This document shows positions 16,943 through 24,569 of a stretch of 29,386 nucleotides of DNA, one piece after another. How positions within the stretch are numbered: position 1 is the first letter of the stretch; the number at the start of each line of letters is the position of its first letter. Where the stretch lies: contig URQG01000004.1 in the NCBI GenBank assembly GCA_900549895.1, forward strand, positions 1-29,386, in the 5' to 3' direction. Under the pieces are notes generated by a model. The model made no database searches. It saw nothing but the letters and a program-made list of their open reading frames with translations, and was not told the DNA's origin. The stretch is from an uncultured Lachnobacterium sp. GTDB lineage: Bacteria > Bacillota > Clostridia > Lachnospirales > Lachnospiraceae. A program made the position numbers and the translations under genes.

Positions 16943-18213
16943 TTTCTGTCACCTGCCTTAATGATTACTTCGCCACTTGCCAACTGTCCGTTTGGATAAT
17001 CTTCCTTGTCTGTCACACCGGAAATAGCCGTATTCTTGCCAACGGTCACATTCTCCGGAATCACCGAATCATCTCCGACTGTCACAAGATCGAACGAATA
17101 AATGCTTGCATTCAATTTATTCGGTGCCGATTCTCCAACGCCAAGTGTTACACCATCCTCGATCCGGCAATTCTCCGCTACGATCGACTTGGTCATCGTA
17201 ACATTCTTGCCGATGCAGGTATCTTTCATAATAATGGAATCTTTAATGACCGATCCCTCTCCGATATATACGTTCGGTCCGATGACCGAATTGATAACCT
17301 CTCCATGGATTTCCGATGCCTCGCCGATAATGCATCGTTCAACGTGTGCCCCCGGAGCGATATACTGTGGCTCGATCGTGTCACACTTTGTATAGATCTT
17401 CCAGTATTCCTCATAAAGATTGAACTCCGGAATGAGATCGATCAGTTCCATATTGGCTTCCCAATAGGATCCGAGCGTTCCGACATCCTTCCAGTATCCG
17501 TTGAATTCGTATGCGAAAAGGCGCATATTCTTTTCAAAGCAATACGGAATAATATGCTTACCAAAATCACAGCCCGGCTGATCCTGCATCTCGATCAGCG
17601 CTTCTTTTAATACCTTCCATGAGAAAATGTAAATTCCCATAGATGCAAGATTATTCTTCGGCTCCTTCGGTTTCTCCTGGAAGTCCAGAATCTTCTTATC
17701 TTCATCCGCAATCACAATACCGAAGCGGCTTGCCTCCTCCAGAGGTACCGGCATCGTTGCGATCGTCACATCCGCATTATTCGCTTTATGAAAGTCTAAC
17801 ATGACTTCGTAATCCATCTTATAAATATGGTCTCCCGAAAGAATCAGAACATATTCCGGATTATAACTCTCCATGTAACGCAAATTCTGGTAGATTGCGT
17901 TCGCGGTACCGGAATACCACTCACTGTTGTCACTTCTCTCGTATGGTGGAAGCACCGTTACTCCGCCGTTGTTACGATCAAGATCCCACGGAATGCCGAT
18001 TCCGATATGTGTGTTTAATCGCAGCGGCTGATACTGGGTCAATACACCCACGGTATCAATTCCGGAATTAATGCAGTTGCTCAATGGAAAATCGATGATT
18101 CGATACTTTCCTCCGAAGGCGACTGCCGGCTTTGCAACATCTGCTGTCAGAACTCCAAGTCTGCTGCCCTGACCGCCAGCTAAAAGCATAGCTATCATTT
18201 CTTTTTTAATCAC
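16939..18213 (-). CDS. glgC: Glucose-1-phosphate adenylyltransferase, catalytic GlgC subunit
   Basis: 424 residues. It converts glucose-1-phosphate and ATP to ADP-glucose, the committed step of glycogen synthesis. The catalytic loop LAGGQGSRLGVLT, the KPAVAFGGKYRIIDFPLSNC block, SGDHIYKMDY and the EKPKEP region are intact. A beta-helix domain with hexapeptide repeats forms the C-terminus. The start is GTG at 18213 with GAGGAG 8 bases upstream; the ATG five codons later has no such site. The start overlaps the end of a possible leader peptide, and a strong promoter lies about 85-110 bases upstream. Confidence 0.96.
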   Translation of the reverse strand: MIKKEMIAMLLAGGQGSRLGVLTADVAKPAVAFGGKYRIIDFPLSNCINSGIDTVGVLTQYQPLRLNTHIGIGIPWDLDRNNGGVTVLPPYERSDNSEWYSGTANAIYQNLRYMESYNPEYVLILSGDHIYKMDYEVMLDFHKANNADVTIATMPVPLEEASRFGIVIADEDKKILDFQEKPKEPKNNLASMGIYIFSWKVLKEALIEMQDQPGCDFGKHIIPYCFEKNMRLFAYEFNGYWKDVGTLGSYWEANMELIDLIPEFNLYEEYWKIYTKCDTIEPQYIAPGAHVERCIIGEASEIHGEVINSVIGPNVYIGEGSVIKDSIIMKDTCIGKNVTMTKSIVAENCRIEDGVTLGVGESAPNKLNASIYSFDLVTVGDDSVIPENVTVGKNTAISGVTDKEDYPNGQLASGEVIIKAGDRK

Positions 18214-18260
18214 GTAATCACTCCTCGTCTGTTCTTATTTTTATAGTTCCATTCTTTCAT
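18210..18260 (-). CDS. Possible 16-residue leader peptide coupled to glgC
   Basis: A small open frame, MKEWNYKNKNRRGVIT, starts at ATG 18260 with AAGGA 8 bases upstream (18273-18269). Its TGA overlaps the GTG start of glgC by 4 bases (GTGA). It lies inside the glgC leader, about 30 bases after the predicted transcription start. Overlap, ribosome binding site and position fit translational coupling. It has no known homologue that I recognise and could be chance. Confidence 0.4.
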   Translation of the reverse strand: MKEWNYKNKNRRGVIT

Positions 18261-18295
18261 CAGCAGATTCCTTTTGTCCGCTTTCTGATTTATCT

Positions 18296-18324
18296 ATTAT
18301 AGCATATAGGCTTCTTATATACAA
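18296..18324 (-). promoter_or_regulatory. Sigma-A promoter of glgC-glgD
   Basis: Minus strand TTGTAT (18324-18319), 17-base spacer, perfect TATAAT (18301-18296). It diverges from the murC promoter. Confidence 0.82.
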
Positions 18325-18408
18325 CACTTTTCACAAATCGTCGCAATATATCGTTTGTTTTTTGGCATTTTGCACAATACGTTTCCAGGTGCGCCAATGC
18401 TTAGGGAG

Positions 18409-18417
18409 TGGTATAAT
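18409..18417 (+). promoter_or_regulatory. Extended -10 promoter of murC
   Basis: TG-G-TATAAT, with TATAAT at 18412-18417. No convincing -35 is found at 16-18 bases. It lies 37 bases upstream of the murC start. Confidence 0.72.
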
Positions 18418-18454
18418 AGTGAAATAAATCTTTATAAATAGGTAGGTAATCTTT

Positions 18455-19834
18455 ATGTATAAATTAAACTTTAATGAGCCGATCCATGTACACTTTATCG
18501 GAATCGGCGGTATCAGTATGAGTGGACTCGCGGAAATACTGCTTGAGGAAGGATTTCAGATTTCCGGATCCGATTCCAAAGAATCCGATCTTACCCGCGC
18601 CCTTGCTTCCAAAGGTGCAACCATCTTTTATGGACAGAAAGCATCCAACATTATTCCGGGTATCAATGTTGTTGTCTATACAGCCGCAATCCACAAGGAT
18701 AATCCGGAATATGCAGAAGCCGTTGCACAGAACCTTCCGATGCTCTCCCGTGCCGAATTACTGGGACAGATCATGGATAATTACGATCAGTCGATCGCTG
18801 TTGCCGGAACCCACGGTAAGACAACTACCACATCCATGATTTCCGAAATTCTGCTCGCAGCACATGCAGATCCGACCATCAGCGTCGGCGGTATCCTGCC
18901 TTCCATCGGCGGAAATCTTCGTGTCGGAGACTCCGAAGTATTTGTTTCCGAAGCTTGCGAATACACAAACAGTTTCTTAAATTTCCGTCCGAAGTACAGC
19001 ATTATCTTAAATGTAGAAGCGGAACACCTCGATTTCTTCAAAGATCTCGATGACATCCGCCACTCCTTCCGTAAGTTTGCAAGCAACACACTTGCCGATG
19101 GTGCAACCATTATTAACGGAGAGGTTCACGATTATCAGGAACTTACCAACGGACTTCCTCAACAGATCATTACATACGGATTTGACCCATCCTTCGACTT
19201 TTATGCGAAAGATCTGACCTATGATGAGAAAGCGTGTCCTCAATTTAACGCAATGCATAACGGTAAAAAGCTCGCAGAAATCAAACTCTCCGTTCCGGGC
19301 CGTCATAATGCAAGTAACGCGCTCGCTGCAATCGCGCTCGCTGTCACAATGGGACTTGACATCGATGCGATCGTAAAGGGGCTTGACTCTTTTGGCGGAG
19401 CCAATCGTCGTTTCCAATACAAAGGATGCGTGGACGGAGTAACAGTAATCGATGATTACGCACACCATCCGACAGAAATCCGTGCGACCCTGACAGCAGC
19501 AGAGAACTATCCACACGAGCGGCTTGTACTTGTATTCCAGCCACACACCTACTCCAGAACCAAAGCATTCCTCAATGATTTTGCCGATGTTTTGTCTATG
19601 GCTGATGTCGTTGTACTCGCAGATATCTTTGCAGCACGTGAGCAGAACACATTCGGTGTCAGCTCCAAAGATATCTTAGAACGCCTGAAAGCCAAAGGAA
19701 CCGAGGCTTACTATTTTCCTTCCTTTGAGGAGATCGAGAAATTTTTATTAAAAAAATGTATGCACGGCGACCTGTTGATAACTATGGGTGCCGGAAATGT
19801 CGTAGAAATCGGCGAAGCGATTCTCGGCAAATAA
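18455..19834 (+). CDS. murC: UDP-N-acetylmuramate--L-alanine ligase
   Basis: 459 residues. MurC adds L-alanine to UDP-MurNAc using ATP, in the cytosol. An N-terminal Rossmann domain (VHFIGIGGISMSGLA, 12-26) is followed by the ATP loop GTHGKTTT (118-125), a central ligase domain with SEACEY, and a C-terminal domain containing DDYAHHPTEI and QPHTYSRT. Length and motifs are standard. The ribosome binding site (GGTAGG) is weak. The gene is followed by a terminator and is not obviously co-transcribed with the replication genes beyond it. Confidence 0.97.
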   Translation: MYKLNFNEPIHVHFIGIGGISMSGLAEILLEEGFQISGSDSKESDLTRALASKGATIFYGQKASNIIPGINVVVYTAAIHKDNPEYAEAVAQNLPMLSRAELLGQIMDNYDQSIAVAGTHGKTTTTSMISEILLAAHADPTISVGGILPSIGGNLRVGDSEVFVSEACEYTNSFLNFRPKYSIILNVEAEHLDFFKDLDDIRHSFRKFASNTLADGATIINGEVHDYQELTNGLPQQIITYGFDPSFDFYAKDLTYDEKACPQFNAMHNGKKLAEIKLSVPGRHNASNALAAIALAVTMGLDIDAIVKGLDSFGGANRRFQYKGCVDGVTVIDDYAHHPTEIRATLTAAENYPHERLVLVFQPHTYSRTKAFLNDFADVLSMADVVVLADIFAAREQNTFGVSSKDILERLKAKGTEAYYFPSFEEIEKFLLKKCMHGDLLITMGAGNVVEIGEAILGK

Positions 19835-19835
19835 A

Positions 19836-19853
19836 TTATCCACATTATCCACA
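19836..19853 (+). repeat. Tandem pair of perfect DnaA boxes
   Basis: Two directly abutting TTATCCACA 9-mers (19836-19844 and 19845-19853), both perfect matches to the DnaA-box consensus, begin one base after the murC stop codon. The second box supplies part of the upstream arm of the murC terminator. Together with the pair at 19988-20005 they form a 20-base direct repeat whose copies start 152 bases apart. Confidence 0.85.
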
Positions 19854-19894
19854 TAGTTTTGTTGATTTTTCAATTTTGCTATGTGGATTTTTTG
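19849..19894 (+). terminator. Terminator after murC
   Basis: CCACATAG (19849-19856) pairs with CTATGTGG (19879-19886). The loop has an inner TTGA/TCAA pairing, and ATTTTTTG follows. The upstream arm overlaps the second DnaA box, and the downstream arm carries TGTGGATTT, a 7-of-9 match to an inverted box. Confidence 0.82.
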
Positions 19895-19987
19895 TTGCTA
19901 ACTTATTCGATGTTGTTTCCGGCTCAGTTGCTTATTTTATGGCGTTTGTAGAATAAATTTGTGTGTTATCCTGTGATTTCGACAAAA

Positions 19988-20005
19988 TTATCCACATTAT
20001 CCACG
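19988..20005 (+). repeat. Second tandem pair of DnaA boxes
   Basis: TTATCCACA (19988-19996, perfect) abuts TTATCCACG (19997-20005, 8 of 9). It has the same orientation and register as the pair at 19836. It lies about 55 bases upstream of the -35 region of the DnaD-domain gene, so DnaA bound here could influence that promoter. Confidence 0.82.
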
Positions 20006-20061
20006 TTTTCTTAAGCACATGCAAACCCTTGATTTTCGCGGTTTTGCGGACTTTTTTCTTC

Positions 20062-20098
20062 TTCCATTTGTAAAATGATTGTGCTATAATCACAAATG
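20062..20098 (+). promoter_or_regulatory. Promoter and overlapping dyad of the DnaD-DnaI operon
   Basis: Extended -10 TG-C-TATAAT (TATAAT 20085-20090) with a weak -35 (TTCCAT, 20062-20067) at 17 bases. TTGTG (20079-20083) and CACAA (20091-20095) form an inverted repeat centred on the -10, a plausible operator. The next gene starts at 20119 after GGAG. Confidence 0.75.
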
Positions 20099-20118
20099 CA
20101 CTAAAGGAGAGAAAACGA

Positions 20119-21306
20119 ATGGTTCAGATTCAGTTACACAATGATTGTCCAACTACAGATACCCTAATTTCAAATCGCTTCATCGATGACTTTATGCCAC
20201 AGGCGAACGGTGAATTTGTTAAGGTATATTTATATTTATTACGCAGTGTGCAGTCTCATGCATACAATTTTACAATTTCTGCAATTGCAGACAAATTTAA
20301 TAATACCGAGATGGACATCATTCGTGCTCTGCGCTATTGGCAGAAGACCGGGATTCTGCGGCTGGATGAAAATCCGGAAGGACAGATCTGCGGAATTCAT
20401 ATGCTTCCTTTATGTAAAGAAACCGACCCTCAGGATTTTGTTGCCACACAGGGACAGATTACCAACGAAGCAACCGTTTCTGTAGCTTCACAGACACAGA
20501 TCAGTGGTGATGCAATTCCTTCTGTCAATGAGAATGCCGCCATCAAAGCCGATAAAGTGAAGGCAATACTGGAAGCATCATCTGCACTCAATGATCCGGT
20601 CAGCGATGCGGTTGAAACTCCGGCGAAACGTAAATATACACTCGATGAAATTACCGCTTTTCGCAAGGATGAATCGATTTCCGAGTTATTCTTCATTGTG
20701 GAGACCTATATCCGCCATCCGTTGAGTGAGTCCGATGTCAACACGGTACTCTACTGGCGTGAAGAACTTCATTTCTCCAATGACCTGATCGTATACCTAT
20801 TGGAATATTGTATCAGCAAAGGGCATTCGAGCATGCGCTATCTGGACAAGGTCGCAATCGGCTGGCACGCCAACAATATTACAACGGTTGAGCAGGCCAA
20901 AGAAGATGCAGCAATCCATTCACAGGCATATTACGGTGTCATGAAGGCATTAGGCATCACCGGGCGAAGTCTCGTCAATTCCGAGACCGCTTTTATCCGC
21001 AAATGGACCAAAGAGTACGCCTTTGATCTTGCGCTGATCCAGGAAGCGTGCAGCCGCACAATTTCCGCAACGCATCAGCCAAGTTTCGAATATACCGACT
21101 CGATTCTTACCAGCTGGCACAAGAATCAGGTACATACATTAGATGATGTCAAGCGCATTGACGCATCTTATTCAAAAGCAAAGAAGACATCTGCCAAGGC
21201 AGGTAACTCTGCTACCGTTAAACGAAACAGTTTTAATAATTTTAACCCAAGAAACTATGATTATGAGAACCTTGAGGGCACGCTACTCTCCTCAACCGTT
21301 CGCTAA
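20119..21306 (+). CDS. DnaD-domain replication initiation protein
   Basis: 395 residues. The N-terminal 100 residues look like a DnaD/DnaB winged-helix domain (GEFVKVYLYLLRS, then ALRYWQKTGILRL). A Ser/Ala-rich linker (110-170) follows. Then come two DnaD C-terminal-type domains, about 180-255 and 270-345, each ending in the YxxxIxxxW signature: YLDKVAIGW (241-249) and YTDSILTSW (325-333). The tail is basic and Asn-rich. Proteins of this class work with DnaA and the helicase loader at origins in low-GC Gram-positive bacteria. Two copies of the domain make it closer to DnaB of Bacillus than to DnaD. It sits 15 bases before the DnaI-like gene. Confidence 0.93.
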   Translation: MVQIQLHNDCPTTDTLISNRFIDDFMPQANGEFVKVYLYLLRSVQSHAYNFTISAIADKFNNTEMDIIRALRYWQKTGILRLDENPEGQICGIHMLPLCKETDPQDFVATQGQITNEATVSVASQTQISGDAIPSVNENAAIKADKVKAILEASSALNDPVSDAVETPAKRKYTLDEITAFRKDESISELFFIVETYIRHPLSESDVNTVLYWREELHFSNDLIVYLLEYCISKGHSSMRYLDKVAIGWHANNITTVEQAKEDAAIHSQAYYGVMKALGITGRSLVNSETAFIRKWTKEYAFDLALIQEACSRTISATHQPSFEYTDSILTSWHKNQVHTLDDVKRIDASYSKAKKTSAKAGNSATVKRNSFNNFNPRNYDYENLEGTLLSSTVR

Positions 21307-21321
21307 TCCCCGGAGGGAACT

Positions 21322-22314
21322 ATGGCATTATCAAATTCTCAATACGATGAAATCATGCGGGACTATGACCGCCAGCAACTTGAGGACCGCCGTATTCTCG
21401 ATGAGCGTCGCAAATCCGTTTATGCACGTGTTCCGCGTCTGCAGGAGATCGATGCCGCAGTGGCATCCAGTTCTGTTCGTAAGGCACGTCTTCTGTTGGA
21501 TGGTGATCCATTCGCAATCGCTTCTTTGAAGGATGAACTAAACGCATTGCGTGAGGAACGTAACAGACTTCTAAAAGAAAACGGATACTCGCCGGAGTAT
21601 TTGCATCCGGTTTATCGTTGTCCTGACTGCAAAGATACCGGATATATAAACGGACAGAAATGTCACTGTTTTAAGCAGGCGATCATCAATACCGTCTACG
21701 CTCAGTCCAATATCCAGACGATTCTTGAGCGTGAGAATTTTGAACATTTTTCTTTTGATTTTTATTCCGATGATGACATCAGCACCACTACCGGATTATC
21801 CGCTTTAGCAACTGCCAGGCAGGCAGTGGAATCATGCCATCAGTTTATCGATGATTTTGACAACAAACCGAAGAATTTATTTTTCTACGGCGATACCGGA
21901 GTCGGAAAGACGTTCCTCTCGAACTGTATCGCAAAAGAATTATTGGATAAAGGCTATTCGGTGATCTACTTTACAGCTTTTCAATTATTTGATATATTAA
22001 GCAAAGGCGTGTTTGAAAAAGATGCAGACGCGATTGCGGCGCATCAGAACATATTTGACTGCGATCTACTTGTAATCGACGATTTAGGTACCGAGCTATC
22101 CAATTCGTTTACAACTTCGCAGCTTTTTCTATGTGTCAACGAGCGCCTGCTCCGACACAAATCAACGATTATTTCCACCAATTTGAATTTTAATCAGATT
22201 GTAGATATTTATTCAGAGAGAACTTTTTCACGAATCTGCGGCGATTATACGATGATCAAGCTTTTTTCCAAAATGGATATACGTATACAGAAGCAGCAGC
22301 GACCACCCCGTTAA
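21322..22314 (+). CDS. DnaI/DnaC-like AAA+ helicase loader
   Basis: 330 residues. An N-terminal coiled-coil-like region (10-85) is followed by a zinc site CPDC...KCHC (Cys100, 103, 114, 116). The AAA+ domain has Walker A GDTGVGKT (190-197), Walker B LLVIDDLG (249-256) and a sensor-1 IISTN (283-287). The Cys-rich N-terminus plus ATPase is the layout of DnaI, which loads the replicative helicase at the origin. IstB-type transposon ATPases share the ATPase fold, but the DnaD neighbour favours the loader. GGAGG precedes the ATG. Confidence 0.93.
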   Translation: MALSNSQYDEIMRDYDRQQLEDRRILDERRKSVYARVPRLQEIDAAVASSSVRKARLLLDGDPFAIASLKDELNALREERNRLLKENGYSPEYLHPVYRCPDCKDTGYINGQKCHCFKQAIINTVYAQSNIQTILERENFEHFSFDFYSDDDISTTTGLSALATARQAVESCHQFIDDFDNKPKNLFFYGDTGVGKTFLSNCIAKELLDKGYSVIYFTAFQLFDILSKGVFEKDADAIAAHQNIFDCDLLVIDDLGTELSNSFTTSQLFLCVNERLLRHKSTIISTNLNFNQIVDIYSERTFSRICGDYTMIKLFSKMDIRIQKQQRPPR

Positions 22315-22317
22315 TAC

Positions 22318-22354
22318 CCTGTATTCTTTACAGGTTATTACATATAAATATTGT
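22318..22354 (+). promoter_or_regulatory. Hairpin and possible promoter before prs
   Basis: CCTGTA (22318-22323) and TACAGG (22329-22334) form a 6-bp stem just after the loader gene; the T content behind it is low, so termination would be weak. TTTACA (22327-22332), 16-base spacer, TATTGT (22349-22354) could be a promoter for prs. The two signals overlap. Confidence 0.42.
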
Positions 22355-22378
22355 TACACACTTAATGGAGGACAAATC

Positions 22379-23563
22379 ATGCCAAACGATGAAAGAATTC
22401 TGGAAACCATGCCAACCGGTACTCTTGGACTTATCCCAACTGCCAGCTGCACCGAGCTCGGTAAGAAAGTAAACGACTATCTTGCAACCTGGAGAGAGCA
22501 CCGCGAACATGAGCATCATAACGATATTGCTTTCAAAGACTACCACAAAGACAGCTACATTATTGAGCCTTACATCCCTCGATTCGGATCCGGCGAGGCG
22601 AAATGTGTGATCAACCAGTCCGTACGTGGCTATGATCTCTATATTATGGTTGATGTAACCAATTACAGCCTGACATACTCTCTGTGCGGACAGACAAACC
22701 ACATGTCTCCGGATGACCATTTTGCAGACTTAAAGCGTGTTATTGCTGCAGTTGGCGGTAAGGCCCGCAGAATCACGGTTATCCTGCCATTCTTGTATGA
22801 GAGCCGTCAGCACAGAAGAACCGCCCGCGAGTCTCTTGATTGCCCATTGGCTTTACAGGAACTCTACAATATGGGAATTGACAACATCATTACTTTCGAT
22901 GCACATGATCCACGTGTTGTAAACGCAATCCCGCTTAATGGATTTGAAAATGTAATGCCTTCTTACCAGTTCATCAAAGGCATCTTAAAGAATGTAAAGG
23001 ATCTTACCATTGATTCGGATCACTTAATGATCATCAGCCCGGATGAAGGTGCTACCAACCGTGCAATCTACCTTGCAAACGTACTCGGTGTTGATATGGG
23101 TATGTTCTATAAGAGGCGCGATTACAGTAAGATTGTTGATGGACGTAACCCGATCGTTGCTCACGAATTCTTAGGATCTAATGTGGAAGGCAAGGATGTA
23201 TTCATCATCGACGATATGATTTCTTCCGGTGAGAGTATGATCGATACTGCAAGAGAGTTAAAGAAGCGTAAAGCCAACCGTATCTTCGTAGTTTCTACAT
23301 TCGGTCTCTTTACAAACGGACTTGCTTCTTTCGATAAGGCATATGAGGAAGGTCTGATCTACCGTGTAGTTACTACCAACCTGATCTACCAGACTCCGGA
23401 ACTCTTAAGCAGAGAATACTACATCAGCTGCGATATGAGTAAGTATATTGCTTATATCATTGATACTTTGAATCATGATTCTTCTATCAGCGATCTTCTT
23501 AATCCATACGATCGCATCAAGAATTATGTACAGAAGTACAATGATGCAAAGAAGAATGCATAA
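22379..23563 (+). CDS. prs: Ribose-phosphate pyrophosphokinase, long form
   Basis: 394 residues. It makes PRPP from ribose-5-phosphate and ATP for nucleotide, histidine and tryptophan synthesis. The core is recognisable: LPFLYESRQHRR in the flexible-loop region, a FDAHDPRV block where standard enzymes have DLHAxQ, and the PRPP loop VFIIDDMISSGESM. It is about 75 residues longer than the usual 310-320, mainly at the N-terminus and C-terminus, with a His/Glu-rich stretch (HREHEHH) near residue 42. GGAGG precedes the ATG. A strong terminator follows. Confidence 0.93.
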   Translation: MPNDERILETMPTGTLGLIPTASCTELGKKVNDYLATWREHREHEHHNDIAFKDYHKDSYIIEPYIPRFGSGEAKCVINQSVRGYDLYIMVDVTNYSLTYSLCGQTNHMSPDDHFADLKRVIAAVGGKARRITVILPFLYESRQHRRTARESLDCPLALQELYNMGIDNIITFDAHDPRVVNAIPLNGFENVMPSYQFIKGILKNVKDLTIDSDHLMIISPDEGATNRAIYLANVLGVDMGMFYKRRDYSKIVDGRNPIVAHEFLGSNVEGKDVFIIDDMISSGESMIDTARELKKRKANRIFVVSTFGLFTNGLASFDKAYEEGLIYRVVTTNLIYQTPELLSREYYISCDMSKYIAYIIDTLNHDSSISDLLNPYDRIKNYVQKYNDAKKNA

Positions 23564-23589
23564 TTTGACATGATTTTATAGAGATAAAA

Positions 23590-23629
23590 ATGACGGGTAT
23601 GAATTTCATACTCGTCATTTTTCTTTTTT
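23590..23629 (+). terminator. Bidirectional terminator between prs and the HD phosphohydrolase gene
   Basis: ATGACG-G-GTATGA pairs with TCATAC-T-CGTCAT (23590-23618) and is followed by T5-C-T6 on the plus strand. On the minus strand the stem is also followed by T5. It serves both convergent genes. Confidence 0.88.
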
Positions 23630-23645
23630 CGAAAGCAAAAGTCCG

Positions 23646-24263
23646 TCAATCGTTCTGATTGCCTTCGCGTATATGTCCGGCGTCAAGATGCGGCTGAATG
23701 AAGTTCTCGCGCGCATATTCCCACAATGTTTCCGAGCCTTCTGCCGTATGTGCGTTTCGTCCGAGGATCTGGCTTAGCTGTACACTGTGTTCTACCCACG
23801 CCTTGCCGTCTGTAGCGGCATTCAGCATCATAGGCTGTATATTGTCCATCGTCCTTGCAAATTTGGCTTCCGGAGTCTCCTGCGCCTCAAATTCCAGCCA
23901 CAGATCATACATCTTCTTTCCTTGCTCTTCCGGCAGCATTCCATAGATACGATCTGCTGCCTTGCGTTCACGCTGGGCCTGTGTCTTTTTGCCTTCCTCA
24001 TCGTATGCATACGTATCTCCTGCATCAATCTCTACCAGATCATGAATAAGAAGCATACTGATCGTATGGAGCACATCAATCTCTTTGTTTGCATATTCAC
24101 TTAATAGAAGTGTCATGATTGCCATATGCCACGCATGTTCCGCATCATCTTCTTTGCGCGTCGCACCGGTCAGATAGGTCTGTCTTCCGATAAACTTTTC
24201 CTTGTCGATCTCGCGGATAAAATCAAATTGCTTATCCAGTCGTAGCTTTGTTTCCTTATCCAT
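23646..24263 (-). CDS. HD domain phosphohydrolase (YfbR/HDDC2-like)
   Basis: 205 residues. The HD pattern is complete: DDAEHAWHMA (His43), HDLVEIDAGDT (His74-Asp75) and a distal Asp in ARTMDNIQPM. This matches the YfbR/HDDC2 family, many members of which are 5'-deoxyribonucleotidases that need divalent metal. The substrate here is inferred from family only. There is no membrane segment. The start at 24263 has AAGGAG 12 bases upstream, just behind the stop of the zinc-ribbon remnant. It is convergent with prs. Confidence 0.9.
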   Translation of the reverse strand: MDKETKLRLDKQFDFIREIDKEKFIGRQTYLTGATRKEDDAEHAWHMAIMTLLLSEYANKEIDVLHTISMLLIHDLVEIDAGDTYAYDEEGKKTQAQRERKAADRIYGMLPEEQGKKMYDLWLEFEAQETPEAKFARTMDNIQPMMLNAATDGKAWVEHSVQLSQILGRNAHTAEGSETLWEYARENFIQPHLDAGHIREGNQND

Positions 24264-24282
24264 CTCTATCCCAATCTCCTTA

Positions 24283-24447
24283 TCATTCTATTTCTTCTAG
24301 AACAGAAGTACAATGCGGGCATCTCGTTGCTTTGAAATCAATTTCAGAGCAGCAATACGGACACTTCTTTGTAGTAGGTGCCGGCTTCTCTTCTTCATCG
24401 TATCGTTTTTCCCTTTCATCTGTTGTATTTTGCTTATTGATGTTATT
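24283..24447 (-). pseudogene. Start-less zinc-ribbon remnant resembling the MscL C-terminus
   Basis: A 54-codon open frame between TAA (24450-24448) and TGA (24285-24283) has no ATG, GTG or TTG start. It encodes CPYCCSEIDFKATRCPHC preceded by EEEKPAPTTKK. The same ribbon and Pro/Thr linker end many clostridial MscL mechanosensitive channels, whose two membrane helices are missing here. It is most likely the tail of a decayed mscL, although other zinc-ribbon proteins share the motif. An ATG at 24414 lies in the neighbouring frame, and a -1 shift at AAA-AAC would join it to the ribbon, so a frameshifted small gene cannot be excluded. Confidence 0.6.
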
Positions 24448-24524
24448 TTATCACAGAGCTCCTATCGATGTAAAATGTATATTCCTTTCCATCTGTTAAA
24501 TCACAATAGTCACTTCCCGGTCCG

Positions 24525-24555
24525 AAATAAAACCGCCGTGGCAATACCACGACGG
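24525..24555 (-). terminator. Terminator after the zinc-ribbon membrane protein gene
   Basis: CCGCCGTGG (24533-24541) and CCACGACGG (24547-24555) form a 9-bp stem with one G-T pair and a five-base loop. The minus strand continues TTTTATTT. Confidence 0.88.
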
Positions 24556-24569
24556 TTCTCTATTAGGAT

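Noticed and set aside
19835..20118. Chromosomal origin of replication at the DnaA-box cluster
   Set aside because: There are only four strong boxes, no clear AT-rich unwinding region with a matching layout, and none of the usual origin neighbours (dnaA, dnaN, rpmH). A regulatory or titration site fits better.
21322..22314. IstB-type transposon ATPase
   Set aside because: There is no transposase gene or inverted repeats nearby, and the Cys-rich N-terminus and DnaD-domain neighbour indicate a helicase loader.
24390..24420. Programmed -1 frameshift producing a zinc-ribbon protein
   Set aside because: The AAA-AAC site is preceded by G, so it is not a canonical heptamer, and no downstream stimulatory structure is evident. 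Decay of mscL is simpler, though the alternative is kept as a question.
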